From Paraburkholderia megapolitana (GTDB lineage: Bacteria > Pseudomonadota > Gammaproteobacteria > Burkholderiales > Burkholderiaceae), in NCBI RefSeq assembly GCF_007556815.1, contig NZ_CP041745.1, forward strand, positions 4,019,501-4,083,500: a stretch of 64,000 nt of DNA, in the 5' to 3' direction. The position numbers and the translations under genes are program-made. Below the pieces are notes generated by a model, which was given only the letters and a program-made list of their open reading frames with translations, did no database searches and had not been told where the DNA came from. Positions 45,522 through 56,300 of this stretch are shown here, one piece after another. Position 1 is the stretch's first letter. Each line of letters begins with the position of its first letter.

Positions 45522-46307
45522 ATGAATCCACAGGTCCTTATCGTCGACGACGATTCCGTGGTGCGCGATCTGTTGTGCCGGTTCCTGCAGGCGAACGGGC
45601 TCGACGTCTCCGTGCTGCACGATGGCACCCATCTGAAACGGCGGCTCGAACGCGAGCGGCCGTCGGTGGTGGTGCTCGACATCATGATGCCGAAGACCGA
45701 CGGGCTGCGCGCGCTCACCGCGTTGCGCGAGGCCGGCGACGACATCCCTGTGATCTTCGCGTCCGCGCGCGGCACGGTGGCCGACCGCATCGCAGGTCTG
45801 TCGCTCGGCGCCGACGACTACATCACGAAACCCTACGATCCGCGCGAGCTGCTCGTGCGCATTCACGCGGTGCTGCGTCGACGCGGTCCGGTCACTTCGA
45901 GCGCGCCTGAAGTACGCGAACGCTATCGCTTCGGTCCGTTCGAACTCGACTACGCGACCCGCACGCTGCTGCACGACGGCACGCGCGTCGCGCTGCGCGA
46001 CAGCGAGTTCGCGCTCCTGAAGATCTTCAGCACGAATCCGTACAAGGTGCTGTCGCGCGCACTGATCCACGATCTCGTCCATCGCGACGACCTCGCGTTT
46101 CGCGATCGCAGCCTCGATGTGCCGATCTGGCGGCTGCGTCGCGTGATCGAGGACGATCCTTCGAATCCGCGCTACGTGCAGACCGTGCGCAGCCGCGGCT
46201 ATGTGTTCGTGCCGGATGCATCGGATCCGGATCTCGACGGCGCAGAAAACGATTCGAGTGCCGCCGTCCCCGACCGTAACGCGAACGAAGCAGCGGCAGG
46301 CTCATGA
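45522..46307 (+). CDS. OmpR-type response regulator paired with kinase
   Basis: A 261-residue regulator starting MNPQVLIVDDD, with phospho-acceptor Asp53, a Lys in TKPYDP, and an OmpR-type DNA-binding domain ending SRGYVFVP. It is a close paralogue of the regulator at 42473-43243, with the same motif order and a similar linker (SSAPE). Its stop overlaps the kinase ATG by 4 bp. A GTAAG box lies just upstream, suggesting autoregulation. Confidence 0.95.
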   Translation: MNPQVLIVDDDSVVRDLLCRFLQANGLDVSVLHDGTHLKRRLERERPSVVVLDIMMPKTDGLRALTALREAGDDIPVIFASARGTVADRIAGLSLGADDYITKPYDPRELLVRIHAVLRRRGPVTSSAPEVRERYRFGPFELDYATRTLLHDGTRVALRDSEFALLKIFSTNPYKVLSRALIHDLVHRDDLAFRDRSLDVPIWRLRRVIEDDPSNPRYVQTVRSRGYVFVPDASDPDLDGAENDSSAAVPDRNANEAAAGS

Positions 46308-47653
46308 GAAATCCGTTGAATACGCTGTTTGGCCGCATGGCGCTGATGTCGACGGTCGTGCTGTTCGCGATTCAGGCCGGCTGGTTCGTGCTGGTCGTGC
46401 GGCAGCCGCCGCGGCACGAGATCGACGGTTTTGCGCGCGGCATGCTGCTCGTGCTGCATGCCGCGAACGGTGAATCGTCGAGCGGCGCGGAACTCGCGCC
46501 CGCGTTGCGCGTGCATCTCGTGCCGACCTGGAACATGCCGGGCGCCGTGCATCTGCGCACTCCGATCCAGCCGCCGCTCGTCGAGTTGCGCCAGCATCTG
46601 CTCGACAACCTGCCGGCCGGCACGCAGATCGTCGCCGACGATGCACACCCGCCGCGCATCTGGGTTCGCTTTCCCGACAAGCCGATGTGGATCGTCGCGC
46701 CGGTCGACATTCCACCGCCGCCGCGCTTTCTGCTCGCGGCAGGCACGATGCTGATCGCCGCACTGATCCTGTCGCTGGTGGCCGCGTGGCAGATCCAGCG
46801 GCCGCTGTCGCGTGTCGCGGGCGCGGCCCGAGCGTTCGGCGATGGCGCGCGGCCGGAGCCAATCGGCGAACAGGGGCCGCGCGAACTCGTCGATCTGATC
46901 GGTTCGTTCAACGGCATGATGCGGCGCCTGAACGAAGCCGACGACGATCAGGCGGTCATGCTCGCCGGCGTCGCCCACGATCTGAAAGCGCCGCTCACGC
47001 GTCTGAAACTGCGCGCGAGCGTGCTCACGTCGGAGCGCGATCGCGCCGACTTCATCCGCGACATCGATTCGTTGACTAACATCGTCCAGCAGTTTCTGGA
47101 GTTCGCAGGCCAGGCCGCCGATGCCGGGCCGCCAGTCGAAGTCGATACGTTCCTGCGCGAGCAGTTTTCGTCCGGTGAATCGCTCGATGACGAACCGCTC
47201 TTCTCACTCGACCTGCAGGCCGGCCCGGCCTTCACGCTGCCGCGCACGACGCTCGACCGCCTGATCACGAATCTCGTCGATAACGCGCTCGAACACGGCG
47301 CGCCGCCCGTCGACATCGCGACCTCGCGCGACGGACGTCACTGGATCGTCAGCGTGCACGATCACGGTTCGGGCATTGCCGAAGACCGGATTGCGGCGGC
47401 GATGAAGCCGTTCGTGCGGCTCGATGCAGCGCGTGGCGGAGAGGGGCATTGCGGGCTGGGTCTGGCGATCGTCGCGCGGCTTGCGCATGATCGCGGTGGT
47501 CGCTGCGATGTGGGCAACCACCCGGAAGGCGGGCTGTGGGTGCGAATCGTGTTGCCGGTCGCGCAGGACCTCCGACCGGAGCGGCCGGACCGGATCGAGC
47601 GAGCGGAACGACCCGAACGCCCGGAGCGCACGAAGGCGCTCGCTTATCCCTGA
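46304..47653 (+). CDS. sensor histidine kinase
   Basis: A 449-residue EnvZ-like kinase with two membrane helices (about residues 13-32 and 142-163), a periplasmic loop of about 110 residues, a HAMP segment, the H-box GVAHDLKAPLTRL with His225, the N-box LVDNALEHG and the G-boxes DHGSGI and GLGLAI. The C-terminal tail is rich in Arg, Glu and Pro. Coupled by overlap to its regulator. The signal is unknown. Confidence 0.96.
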   Translation: MRNPLNTLFGRMALMSTVVLFAIQAGWFVLVVRQPPRHEIDGFARGMLLVLHAANGESSSGAELAPALRVHLVPTWNMPGAVHLRTPIQPPLVELRQHLLDNLPAGTQIVADDAHPPRIWVRFPDKPMWIVAPVDIPPPPRFLLAAGTMLIAALILSLVAAWQIQRPLSRVAGAARAFGDGARPEPIGEQGPRELVDLIGSFNGMMRRLNEADDDQAVMLAGVAHDLKAPLTRLKLRASVLTSERDRADFIRDIDSLTNIVQQFLEFAGQAADAGPPVEVDTFLREQFSSGESLDDEPLFSLDLQAGPAFTLPRTTLDRLITNLVDNALEHGAPPVDIATSRDGRHWIVSVHDHGSGIAEDRIAAAMKPFVRLDAARGGEGHCGLGLAIVARLAHDRGGRCDVGNHPEGGLWVRIVLPVAQDLRPERPDRIERAERPERPERTKALAYP

Positions 47654-47775
47654 GAATTGCGGACTCTTACGTCGCCGCGCGCGTTGCTTACGTGGGTTTA
47701 CCGATGGCCATTTACGGCGCCAGCCGCGCGTATAGTCGGCGCTGGCTCGTTGAGCTATTCCCCTCGGTCCGATTC

Positions 47776-47802
47776 GCCCGGCACGGCAATCGGGCCTTTT
47801 TT
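47776..47802 (+). terminator. terminator after kinase gene
   Basis: A short GCCCG/CGGGC stem with a 10-base loop followed by a run of six T (47797-47802). It lies 120 bp after the kinase stop, in the convergent interval before the phosphatase gene. Confidence 0.55.
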
Positions 47803-47889
47803 ACGCTGTACGACGCTTTACGCGACGACGAAGGTCGACTGCGGACGTGGCCTTGCTGCGCCAATCCGGTCAAATCAGACCAGATCAGG

Positions 47890-48831
47890 TCAGCTAACGA
47901 GCCGCGCGCGCAAGCGTGCCACTGTCGCCTGCGACAACCCAAGGCCCGCGGTCAGATAGCCGTTCATCGTGCTGTAGCTCGCCTGCACCTGATCGACGGC
48001 AGCCTGCAGGAAGCTCGCCTGCGCGGCATAGAGCGGCGCGGCGGCTGCAGCAGCGGCCTCGCCGTGCTGCACACGCATCACCGCGAGGCTCGTCTGGGTC
48101 GATGCCGCGTTATACGTATTCGTCAGGAGATAGTCCTGCATCACGACGTCGAACGGCACGTTTGCCACGCTGAGCAGCACGGCGGCCACCCAGCCGGTGA
48201 TGTCCTTGCCGTCGTCGCAGTGAAAGAGCTGCGCGCCGGTCGTGCTGGCGAGCCGCGTCAGCAGTGCGCCAAAGCCCGCGCGCTGTGCCTCGCCGCTCAC
48301 GAAGCTGCGCCATTGGGCCTCCATCATCGCGACGGCATCGGTAGACGTGGCGGGTAGCAGCGCGGGCGGCTCGGACGTGCCGTCGATATTGAAGTTCACA
48401 TAGGCAGCGCCTACCGGTACGACGTCGCGTGCGGCGGCGATTTCGGCGGGCGTGCGCAGGTCGTAATCGACAGTGATGCCGAGCGTGTCGAGCGTGGCCT
48501 TGTCGGAAGCGGTGAGCGTCAGCGCGCCAGAGCGGTAGAAGCGGCCGCGCTGCACACGCGCGCCATCGACGGTCGTGTAACCGTCGGCCGGCCCGCTCAC
48601 ATCGCGGAAATTCTCCACCGAAGCGATGCGCGGCGTGGTGGACGTGTCGGCATCGACCGCGCCGCCGCAGCCTGTCAGCAGCGTGCCCGTGAAGCCCGAC
48701 AGCGCAAACAGGCCGGCGGCGCCCTTCAGCAGCGAGCGCCGGCCGTTGTCGACCTGCGCGGAACGCCGCGCCGGGCCGGGCTGTGGTCGGTCGCCGGGGG
48801 GTAAAGCGCGCGCTGTCGCAGTGGGATTCAT
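47890..48831 (-). CDS. Tat-exported lipoprotein, PtpB-like phosphatase with altered active site
   Basis: A 314-residue protein of the tyrosine-protein phosphatase family (LIP/PtpB type). It has a twin-arginine signal (RRSLLKGA, residues 31-38) and a lipobox LLTGC (Cys55). The signature that should read HC-x2-GKDRTG is HCDDGKDITG (His204 to Gly213), so the phosphate-binding Arg of Cys-x5-Arg is Ile211. The nucleophile Cys205 remains. Activity is therefore doubtful. The N-terminal NFRDVSGPADGY motif is typical of the family. The ATG at 48829-48831 is chosen over a start 29 codons upstream. Confidence 0.88.
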   Translation of the reverse strand: MNPTATARALPPGDRPQPGPARRSAQVDNGRRSLLKGAAGLFALSGFTGTLLTGCGGAVDADTSTTPRIASVENFRDVSGPADGYTTVDGARVQRGRFYRSGALTLTASDKATLDTLGITVDYDLRTPAEIAAARDVVPVGAAYVNFNIDGTSEPPALLPATSTDAVAMMEAQWRSFVSGEAQRAGFGALLTRLASTTGAQLFHCDDGKDITGWVAAVLLSVANVPFDVVMQDYLLTNTYNAASTQTSLAVMRVQHGEAAAAAAAPLYAAQASFLQAAVDQVQASYSTMNGYLTAGLGLSQATVARLRARLVS

Positions 48832-49133
48832 GTTCGAGCCGTCCGGGGTAAGCGCGGGTGCGCAAAGGAAGTCGAAGGCCGCGTGCAGCGCACACGTCGA
48901 CAGGCAGTTTACCGGCAATCGTGAAAATCGAGATTACAGAGCAACAAACGGTAAGGAAAGTTCCTGCGCCGGATCGCCCGTGTGCGCCGGGTCGCTCGCT
49001 CATTGCCCGCAAAACCTTGCTACAGCACGGTTCTTTTTTGTTCCAGATGGCTTACACACAATAACGCGCCGTAAAATACCGACCACCCCGGCGCAGGCCG
49101 CCCCCCGTGCGGGACAGGAGGAGAAGAGACAGA
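48832..49133. promoter_or_regulatory. divergent promoter region, phosphatase and MFS gene
   Basis: 302 bp between two divergent genes, with no credible gene inside. AT-rich stretches (48905-48960 and 49018-49075) could hold the promoters. A strong AGGAGGAGAAGAG ribosome binding site for the MFS gene lies at 49117-49129. Confidence 0.5.
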
Positions 49134-50393
49134 ATGGGATCATTCCAGTGGTTCACCGAGTTGACGCCGCGCGAGCGACGCACGCTGTATGCGGGTTTCG
49201 GCGGTTATGCAGTCGATGCGTTCGACTTCATGATCTACTCGTTCCTGATCCCAACCCTGATCGCCGCATGGGGCATGTCGAAAAGCGAAGCGGGCATGAT
49301 CGCGACGAGTTCGCTGATCTCATCGGCACTGGGCGGCTGGATCGCCGGCATTCTCGCTGACCGCTACGGGCGTGTGCGCGTGCTGCAGTGGACTATCGCG
49401 ACGTTCGCGGTCTTCACGTGTCTATCCGGCTTCACGCATTCGTTCTGGCAACTGCTCACCACCCGCACGCTGCAGGGTTTCGGTTTTGGCGGCGAGTGGT
49501 CGGTGGTGACGATCATGATGGCCGAGACGATCCGCTCGCCGCAGCATCGCGCGAAAGCAGTCGGTACCGTGCAGAGCAGCTGGTCGTTCGGTTGGGGTGC
49601 GGCTGCGATCCTGTACTGGGCATTCTTCGCACTGCTGCCCGAGCAGCTCGCGTGGCGCGCATGCTTCTGGATCGGTCTCGCGCCCGCGCTGTGGATCCTC
49701 TACATCCGCCGCAATGTCAGCGACCCGGATATCTATGTAGCCACCCGCCGCGCGCGCGAAAGCGGTTTCGACACCTCGCATTTCCTGCAGATTTTTTCGT
49801 TCCCGCATCTGAAAACCACGCTGCTCGGCAGCGCGTTGTGCACCGGTATGCTCGGTGGATACTACGCAATCACGACATGGCTGCCGACCTATCTGAAGAC
49901 CGTGCGGCATCTGTCGGTGTTCAATACGAGCGGTTATCTCGTCGTGCTGATTACCGGTTCGTTCTGCGGCTATATCGTCGGTTCCATCCTGTGCGACCGG
50001 ATCGGGCGGCGCGCATCGTTCGTGCTGTTCGCAATCGGGTCGTTCGTGCTCGGCATGGTCTACACAATGCTGCCGGTCACCGACAGCATGATGCTGCTGC
50101 TCGGCTTTCCGCTCGGCATCGTCGTGCAAGGGATCTTCGCCGGCGTTGGCGCGTATCTGTCGGAGTTGTATCCGAGTGCGATCCGCGGCTCGGGTCAGGG
50201 CTTCTGCTACAACCTCGGACGCGGTATCGGCTCGTTCTTCCCGATTCTCGTCGGTACGCTATCGCAGACAACGACGCTCGTGAAAGCGATGGGGGTCGTC
50301 GCCGGTTCGGGTTATCTGCTCGTCATCGTGTCGGCACTGTGCCTGCCGGAAACCAAAGGCAAGTCGCTCACCGAAGCTCCTACCATCGCCTGA
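49134..50393 (+). CDS. MFS transporter
   Basis: A 419-residue major facilitator with 12 predicted helices. The loop 2-3 signature (GILADRYGRVRV) and its repeat (SILCDRIGRRAS) are present, and FGGEWSVVTIMMAE in helix 4 resembles the aromatic-acid/metabolite:H+ symporter group. It is 16 bp before the D-amino-acid dehydrogenase gene, so it may import a D-amino acid or related acid; substrate is an inference. The ATG at 49134 has a very strong ribosome binding site. Confidence 0.93.
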   Translation: MGSFQWFTELTPRERRTLYAGFGGYAVDAFDFMIYSFLIPTLIAAWGMSKSEAGMIATSSLISSALGGWIAGILADRYGRVRVLQWTIATFAVFTCLSGFTHSFWQLLTTRTLQGFGFGGEWSVVTIMMAETIRSPQHRAKAVGTVQSSWSFGWGAAAILYWAFFALLPEQLAWRACFWIGLAPALWILYIRRNVSDPDIYVATRRARESGFDTSHFLQIFSFPHLKTTLLGSALCTGMLGGYYAITTWLPTYLKTVRHLSVFNTSGYLVVLITGSFCGYIVGSILCDRIGRRASFVLFAIGSFVLGMVYTMLPVTDSMMLLLGFPLGIVVQGIFAGVGAYLSELYPSAIRGSGQGFCYNLGRGIGSFFPILVGTLSQTTTLVKAMGVVAGSGYLLVIVSALCLPETKGKSLTEAPTIA

Positions 50394-50409
50394 TTCACGC
50401 GCCAACGCT

Positions 50410-51678
50410 ATGCATACGATCGTACTGGGTGGTGGCGTGATCGGCGTCTCGACAGCCTTTTTTCTGCGCGAGCAGGGGTGCGAAGTCACGGTCATCGAAC
50501 GCGAAGTCGATGTCGCGTTGTCCACAAGCTTCGGCAACGCGGGAGTAATCGCACCCGGCTACGTCACGCCGTGGGCCGCGCCCGGTATGCCCGCGAAGAT
50601 CGCCAAGTATCTGTTCAAGCCAGCTTCACCGCTGATCTTCCGGCCCACGCTCGACCCGGCGCAATGGCGCTGGATCGCGCGCTGGCTGCGCGAATGCGAT
50701 CTCGCGCGGTTTCGCGTGAACAAACAACGGATGCAGCGTGTCGCGTACTACAGCCGCGCGTGTCTGCAGGAATTCCGCACGCGCTATCCGTTCGAGTACG
50801 GGCGTAGCAAAGGTTATCTGCAGCTCTTTCGCAGCGACTACGACGTCGAACTTGCGCAGCCTTCGCTTGCGGTGCTGCGCGATGCCGGTATCGCGCATCG
50901 TGAAGTGAGCGCCGCCGAATGCGTGCAGATCGAACCGGGCTTGCGCTGGGCGCGCGAAACGCCGGTTTCCGGTCTGTATCTGCCGGACGATGAAGCCGGC
51001 GATTGCGCGCGCTTCACACGCGAGCTGCGCATGCTGTGCGAAAGAGCCGGTGTGCGGTTTCGCTTCGAAACCAGCGTCGGCGCGCTCGACGTGCAAGGTG
51101 GTGCGGTGCGTGGTGTGCGTATCGACAGTGCGCGCGGCAGCGAGACGCTGGCGGCGGATGCGGTGGTGGTTGCGCTCGGTGTCGACAGTGCGGCACTGCT
51201 CGCGCCGCTCGGCGTGAAGGTGCCGCTCTATCCGGTGAAGGGCTACTCGGCGACGCTGCCGGTTATCGATGACGAAAAGGCACCGCGCGCTGCTCTGATG
51301 GACGAATCGCTGAAGACGGCGATCACGCGCTTCGGTACCAACCTGCGCGTAGCCGGCACCGCCGAACTCGGCAATGCCCGCGCGACGCTGCGCGAACAGG
51401 CGCTGCATACGCTGATGAAAGTCCTCGACGACTGGTTTCCGCATGCGGCAAAACCATCGTCCGCGCACTTCTGGGTAGGACGCCGGCCAATGACACCGGA
51501 TGGCGCACCACTGCTCGGGCCATCGGGTGTCGACAACCTGTGGATCAATCTCGGACACGGTTCAACGGGCTGGGCGATGTCGCTCGGCTCCGCGCGCGTC
51601 GTCGCCGATCTGATCACGCAGCGCACACCGGAGATCGATCTCGACGGGCTTACGCTTGCGCGCTATCGGCGCGCGTAA
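50410..51678 (+). CDS. dadA: D-amino-acid dehydrogenase small subunit
   Basis: A 422-residue FAD enzyme starting MHTIVLGGGVIGVSTAF, with the dinucleotide motif at residues 5-16 and C-terminal GHGSTGWAMSLGSARVVADLI, matching DadA. It oxidises D-amino acids (classically D-alanine) and feeds electrons to the respiratory chain. It has no clear ribosome binding site of its own and follows the MFS gene closely. No alanine racemase is next to it, unlike the dadAX operon. Confidence 0.92.
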   Translation: MHTIVLGGGVIGVSTAFFLREQGCEVTVIEREVDVALSTSFGNAGVIAPGYVTPWAAPGMPAKIAKYLFKPASPLIFRPTLDPAQWRWIARWLRECDLARFRVNKQRMQRVAYYSRACLQEFRTRYPFEYGRSKGYLQLFRSDYDVELAQPSLAVLRDAGIAHREVSAAECVQIEPGLRWARETPVSGLYLPDDEAGDCARFTRELRMLCERAGVRFRFETSVGALDVQGGAVRGVRIDSARGSETLAADAVVVALGVDSAALLAPLGVKVPLYPVKGYSATLPVIDDEKAPRAALMDESLKTAITRFGTNLRVAGTAELGNARATLREQALHTLMKVLDDWFPHAAKPSSAHFWVGRRPMTPDGAPLLGPSGVDNLWINLGHGSTGWAMSLGSARVVADLITQRTPEIDLDGLTLARYRRA

Positions 51679-51711
51679 TTTGCGGCGGTTGCTTCGTTGA
51701 TACATCGTAAA

Positions 51712-51744
51712 AAAACCGGGTCGCCCTCACGGGCGCCCGGTTTT
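51712..51744. terminator. bidirectional terminator between dadA and gltD
   Basis: A 14-bp hairpin with arms AAAACCGGG(T)CGCCC and GGGCGCCCGGTTTT, one bulged T and a 4-base loop. It lies between converging genes, with T tracts on both strands. Confidence 0.9.
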
Positions 51745-51824
51745 GTCTCGTACTACGCTGTCGTCTCCACCTGTTCCTGCAACTCGTGAACGCGGCAGCG
51801 CCGCTGCCAGATTCAGCTTCGGCT

Positions 51825-53291
51825 TCAGCGCGGCAGATCCGAATGTCCCATCAGGTACGCATCGACCGAACGCGCACATTGCCGGCCTTCGCGAATCGCC
51901 CACACGACGAGCGACTGGCCGCGACGCATATCGCCCGCCGCGAAAACCTTGTCCACCGACGTGTAGTACGCCTTGTCGCCTTCGGTAGCCGCACGCACGT
52001 TGCCGCGCGCGTCCTTGTCGACGCCGAACGCTTCGAGCACCGGCGACACCGGCTGCGTGAAGCCCATCGCGAGCAGCACGAGATCGGCCTTCATATCGAA
52101 CTCGGAACCCGGCACTTCCTGCATCTTGCCGTCCTTCCATTCGACACGCACCGCCACCAGCTTCTCGACCTTGCCGTTCTTGCCTTCGAAACGCTTGGTC
52201 GCGACCGCCCAGTCGCGCTCGCACCCTTCTTCGTGCGACGACGACGTGCGCAGCTTGATCGGCCAGTACGGCCAGACGAGCGGCTTGTTCTCTTCTTCCG
52301 GCGGCTGCGGCAACAATTCGAACTGCGTGACGCCCTTCGCACCGTGCCGGTTCGACGTACCGACGCAATCGGAGCCCGTATCGCCACCACCGATCACGAC
52401 GACATGCTTGCCCTTCGCGACCAGTTGATCGACGACCTTGTCGCCGGCATTGATCTTGTTCTGCTGCGGCAGGAACTCCATCGCGTAGTGAATGCCGGCG
52501 AGTTCGCGGCCCGGTACCGGCAGATCGCGCGGCGTTTCCGAACCGCCCGAAATCACGATCGCATCGAACTGTTCTTTCAGTTCTTCAGGTGTGACGGTTT
52601 CCTTCGCGGTGTTGCCGATATGCGCCGGCAGCGCATCCTTGCCGACGAACACGTTCGGGCGGAACGTCACGCCTTCCGCTTCCATCTGGCGCATGCGCCG
52701 ATCGATCAGCCACTTTTCGAGCTTGAAGTCGGGGATACCATAACGCAGCAATCCGCCGATCCGGTCGTTCTTCTCGAACACCGTCACGTCGTGGCCCGCA
52801 CGTGCGAGTTGTTGCGCGGCGGCGAGGCCTGCAGGACCTGACCCGACCACGGCAACCTTCTTGCCGGTCTTGTGCTTCGGCGGCAGCGGCGCAACCCAGC
52901 CTTCGGACCACGCCTTGTCGATGATCGCGTGCTCGATCGACTTGATGCCGACGGGGTCGTCGTTGATGCCGAGCGTGCACGCCGATTCGCACGGTGCCGG
53001 GCAGATGCGGCCCGTGAACTCGGGGAAATTATTGGTGGAATGCAGCACGTCGATCGCCGTCTTCCAGTCCTGATGAAACACCAGGTCGTTGAAGTCCGGG
53101 ATGATGTTGTTCACCGGGCAGCCGTTGTTGCAAAACGGAATGCCGCAGTCCATGCAACGTGCGCCCTGAATCTTCGCTTCGTCATCGCTCAATGCGGCGA
53201 CGAATTCCTTGTAGTGCTTCACACGTGTGAGCGGAGCTTCGTACGCCTCGTGGCGGCGTTCGAACTCGAGAAAGCCGGTTGCCTTGCCCAT
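51825..53291 (-). CDS. gltD: glutamate synthase small subunit
   Basis: A 488-residue GltD. N-terminal Cys clusters ([14 protein letters not shown] near residue 47 and CPAPCESAC near residue 95) bind two 4Fe-4S centres, then come an FAD motif ([12 protein letters not shown] near residue 150) and an NADPH motif (GGGDTGSDC near residue 288). It passes electrons from NADPH to GltB. The ATG at 53289-53291 ([12 protein letters not shown]) is chosen. It lies 99 bp after gltB. Confidence 0.97.
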   Translation of the reverse strand: MGKATGFLEFERRHEAYEAPLTRVKHYKEFVAALSDDEAKIQGARCMDCGIPFCNNGCPVNNIIPDFNDLVFHQDWKTAIDVLHSTNNFPEFTGRICPAPCESACTLGINDDPVGIKSIEHAIIDKAWSEGWVAPLPPKHKTGKKVAVVGSGPAGLAAAQQLARAGHDVTVFEKNDRIGGLLRYGIPDFKLEKWLIDRRMRQMEAEGVTFRPNVFVGKDALPAHIGNTAKETVTPEELKEQFDAIVISGGSETPRDLPVPGRELAGIHYAMEFLPQQNKINAGDKVVDQLVAKGKHVVVIGGGDTGSDCVGTSNRHGAKGVTQFELLPQPPEEENKPLVWPYWPIKLRTSSSHEEGCERDWAVATKRFEGKNGKVEKLVAVRVEWKDGKMQEVPGSEFDMKADLVLLAMGFTQPVSPVLEAFGVDKDARGNVRAATEGDKAYYTSVDKVFAAGDMRRGQSLVVWAIREGRQCARSVDAYLMGHSDLPR

Positions 53292-53390
53292 GTGGTTCTC
53301 GTGTCTATCTGTATCGAGTGAGGGGAGCGGTGTCCGCCGCATCGAATGCGGCGGCACATCAGCGGGTTATATAGTCGGTGTGGAGTCGGA

Positions 53391-56300
53391 TCAGGCCGCG
53401 AGCACTTCCTTGCTGGCCTTCTTCGCGCCCATTTCACCCAGCGCACGCTTGTATTCGGTCGGGAACACCTTCACGAACTGGCGGCGCGCCGCGTCCCAGT
53501 TTTCGAGCAGCGCCTTCGCACGCGTCGAGCCCGTGAACTGGAAGTGACGTTCGATCAACCCCTTCAGCAACGCTTCGTCGGTCTGGCCGGTATGCCACAG
53601 TGCGCGATCGACGGTTCGTTCCTGTTCGGCCTGTTGCAGCACCGGATCGAGCGCGACCATCGCCTTGTTGCACTTGCCCGCGAACGTGTTGTCCGGGTCG
53701 TACACGTATGCGACGCCGCCCGACATGCCGGCCGCAAAGTTGCGCCCGGTTTCGCCGAGCACGACCACTGTGCCGCCCGTCATGTATTCGCAACCGTGAT
53801 CGCCGGTGCCTTCGACTACCGCCGTCGCACCCGAATTGCGCACGCAGAAACGCTCACCGGCGACACCGCGCAAGAATGCTTCACCTTCGATCGCGCCGTA
53901 CATCACCGTGTTGCCGCAGATGATGTTTTCTTCTGACTTGCCGCGGAAATCGTTGGTCGGGCGAATGATGATGCGCCCGCCCGACAGGCCCTTGCCGACG
54001 TAGTCGTTGCCGTCGCCGACGAGATCGAGCGTGATGCCCTTCGCGAGGAACGCGCCGAAGCTCTGACCGGCCGTGCCCTTCAACTGGATGTGGATCGTGT
54101 CGTCGGACAGACCTTCGTGGCCGTACTTCTTCGCGACGAGACCCGACAACATCGCACCGACCGTGCGGTTCACGTTGCGCACCGGCTGGATGAACGAAAC
54201 GTGCTCGCCCTTCTCGAGTGCGGCTTTCGCCTTCTCGACCAGCGTGTGGTCGAGTGCGCGCTCGAGGCCGTGATCCTGCGTGTCGACGTGCAGACGCGCA
54301 ACCTCGGCCGGAACCTGTGGCAGATAGAACACCTTCGAAAAATCGAGACCCTTCGCCTTCCAGTGCTCGATGCCCTTCTTCATATCGAGCAGGTCCGCGC
54401 GGCCGATCAGATCGTCGAACTTGCGGATGCCGAGTTGCGCCATGATCTCGCGCACTTCTTCGGCGATAAAGAAGAAGAAGTTGACGACGTGTTCCGGCTG
54501 ACCCTGGAATTTCGCGCGCAGCACCGGGTCTTGCGTCGCAACGCCGACCGGGCAGGTGTTCAGATGGCACTTGCGCATCATGATGCAGCCTTCGACGACG
54601 AGCGGCGCAGTCGCGAATCCGAATTCGTCGGCGCCGAGCAGCGCGCCGATCACGACGTCGCGACCGGTCTTCATCTGGCCGTCGGCCTGCACGCGAATGC
54701 GGCCGCGCAACTGGTTCAGCACCAGCGTCTGCTGCGTTTCGGCGAGACCGAGTTCCCACGGCGTGCCGGCGTGCTTGAGCGACGATAGCGGCGACGCGCC
54801 GGTGCCGCCATCATGACCGGCGATCACGACGTGGTCGGCCTTCGCCTTCGCAACACCAGCGGCAACCGTGCCGACACCCACTTCCGACACCAGCTTCACG
54901 GAAATGCTTGCGGCGGGGTTCACGTTCTTCAGATCGTGAATCAGCTGTGCAAGGTCTTCGATCGAATAGATGTCGTGGTGCGGCGGCGGCGAAATCAGGC
55001 CGACGCCCGGCACCGAGTAGCGCAGCTTGCCGATGTATTCGGACACCTTGTGGCCCGGCAACTGACCGCCTTCGCCGGGCTTCGCGCCCTGCGCCATCTT
55101 GATCTGGATCTGGTCGGCCGAAGCAAGATACTGCGCCGTCACGCCGAAACGGCCCGATGCGACCTGCTTGATCTTCGAGCGCAGCGAATCGCCGTCCTTC
55201 AGCGGAATGTCGCGCACGATCTCGTCGCCGATGATCGACTTCAGCGTGTCGCCGTTCTTGATCGGAATGCCACGCAGTTCGTTGCGATAGCGGTTTTCGT
55301 CCTCGCCGCCTTCACCGGTGTTCGACTTGCCGCCGATGCGGTTCATCGCAATCGCGAGCGTCGTATGCGCTTCTGTGCTGATCGAACCGAGCGACATCGC
55401 GCCCGTTGCGAAGCGCTTGACGATGTCCTTCGCCGACTCGACGTCGTCGAGGGCAATCGCCTTCATCGGATCGACCTTGAACTCGAACAGGCCGCGGAAG
55501 GTCATGTGACGCTTCGTCTGATCGTTGATCAGATGCGCGTATTCCTTATACGTCTGATACGAGTTGCTGCGTGCCGAATGCTGCAGCTTGGCGATTGCAT
55601 CGGGCGTCCACATATGGTCTTCGCCGCGCACGCGATACGCGTATTCGCCGCCCGCATCGAGCATGGTCGCGAGGACCGGGTTGTCGCCGAACGCGTCGCG
55701 ATGCAGACGGATTGCTTCTTCCGCGACATCGAACAGGCCAATGCCGCCGACCTTCGACGCCGTGCCCTTGAAGTACTTTGTGACCAGTTCTTCGGCAAGA
55801 CCGACTGCTTCGAAAATCTGCGCGCCGGTGTACGACATGTAGGTCGAAATGCCCATCTTCGACATGACCTTTTGCAGGCCCTTGCCGACGGCTTTCGTGA
55901 AGTTGTAGATCGCCTTGTCCGCCGACAGGTCGCCCTTCAGACCCGCTGCGAACTGCGCGAGCGTTTCGAGCGCAAGGTACGGGTGCACGGCTTCCGCGCC
56001 GTAGCCCGCGAGCAGCGCGAAGTGATGGGTTTCACGCGCGGAGCCGGTTTCGACAACGAGGCCCGCGCTCGTGCGCAGACCATGCTGCACGAGATGCGTG
56101 TGAATCGCGGCCGTGGCGAGCAGCGCCGGAATCGCGACGTTGTCGCGATCGGTCTTGCGGTCCGACACGATCAGCATGTTGTAGCCGGACTTCACGGCAT
56201 CGACGGCTTCGGCGCACAGCGACGCGAGACGCGCCTCGATGCCTTCCTTGCCCCAGGCCACCGGGTAGCAGATGTTCAGTTCGTACGAACTGAACTTGCC

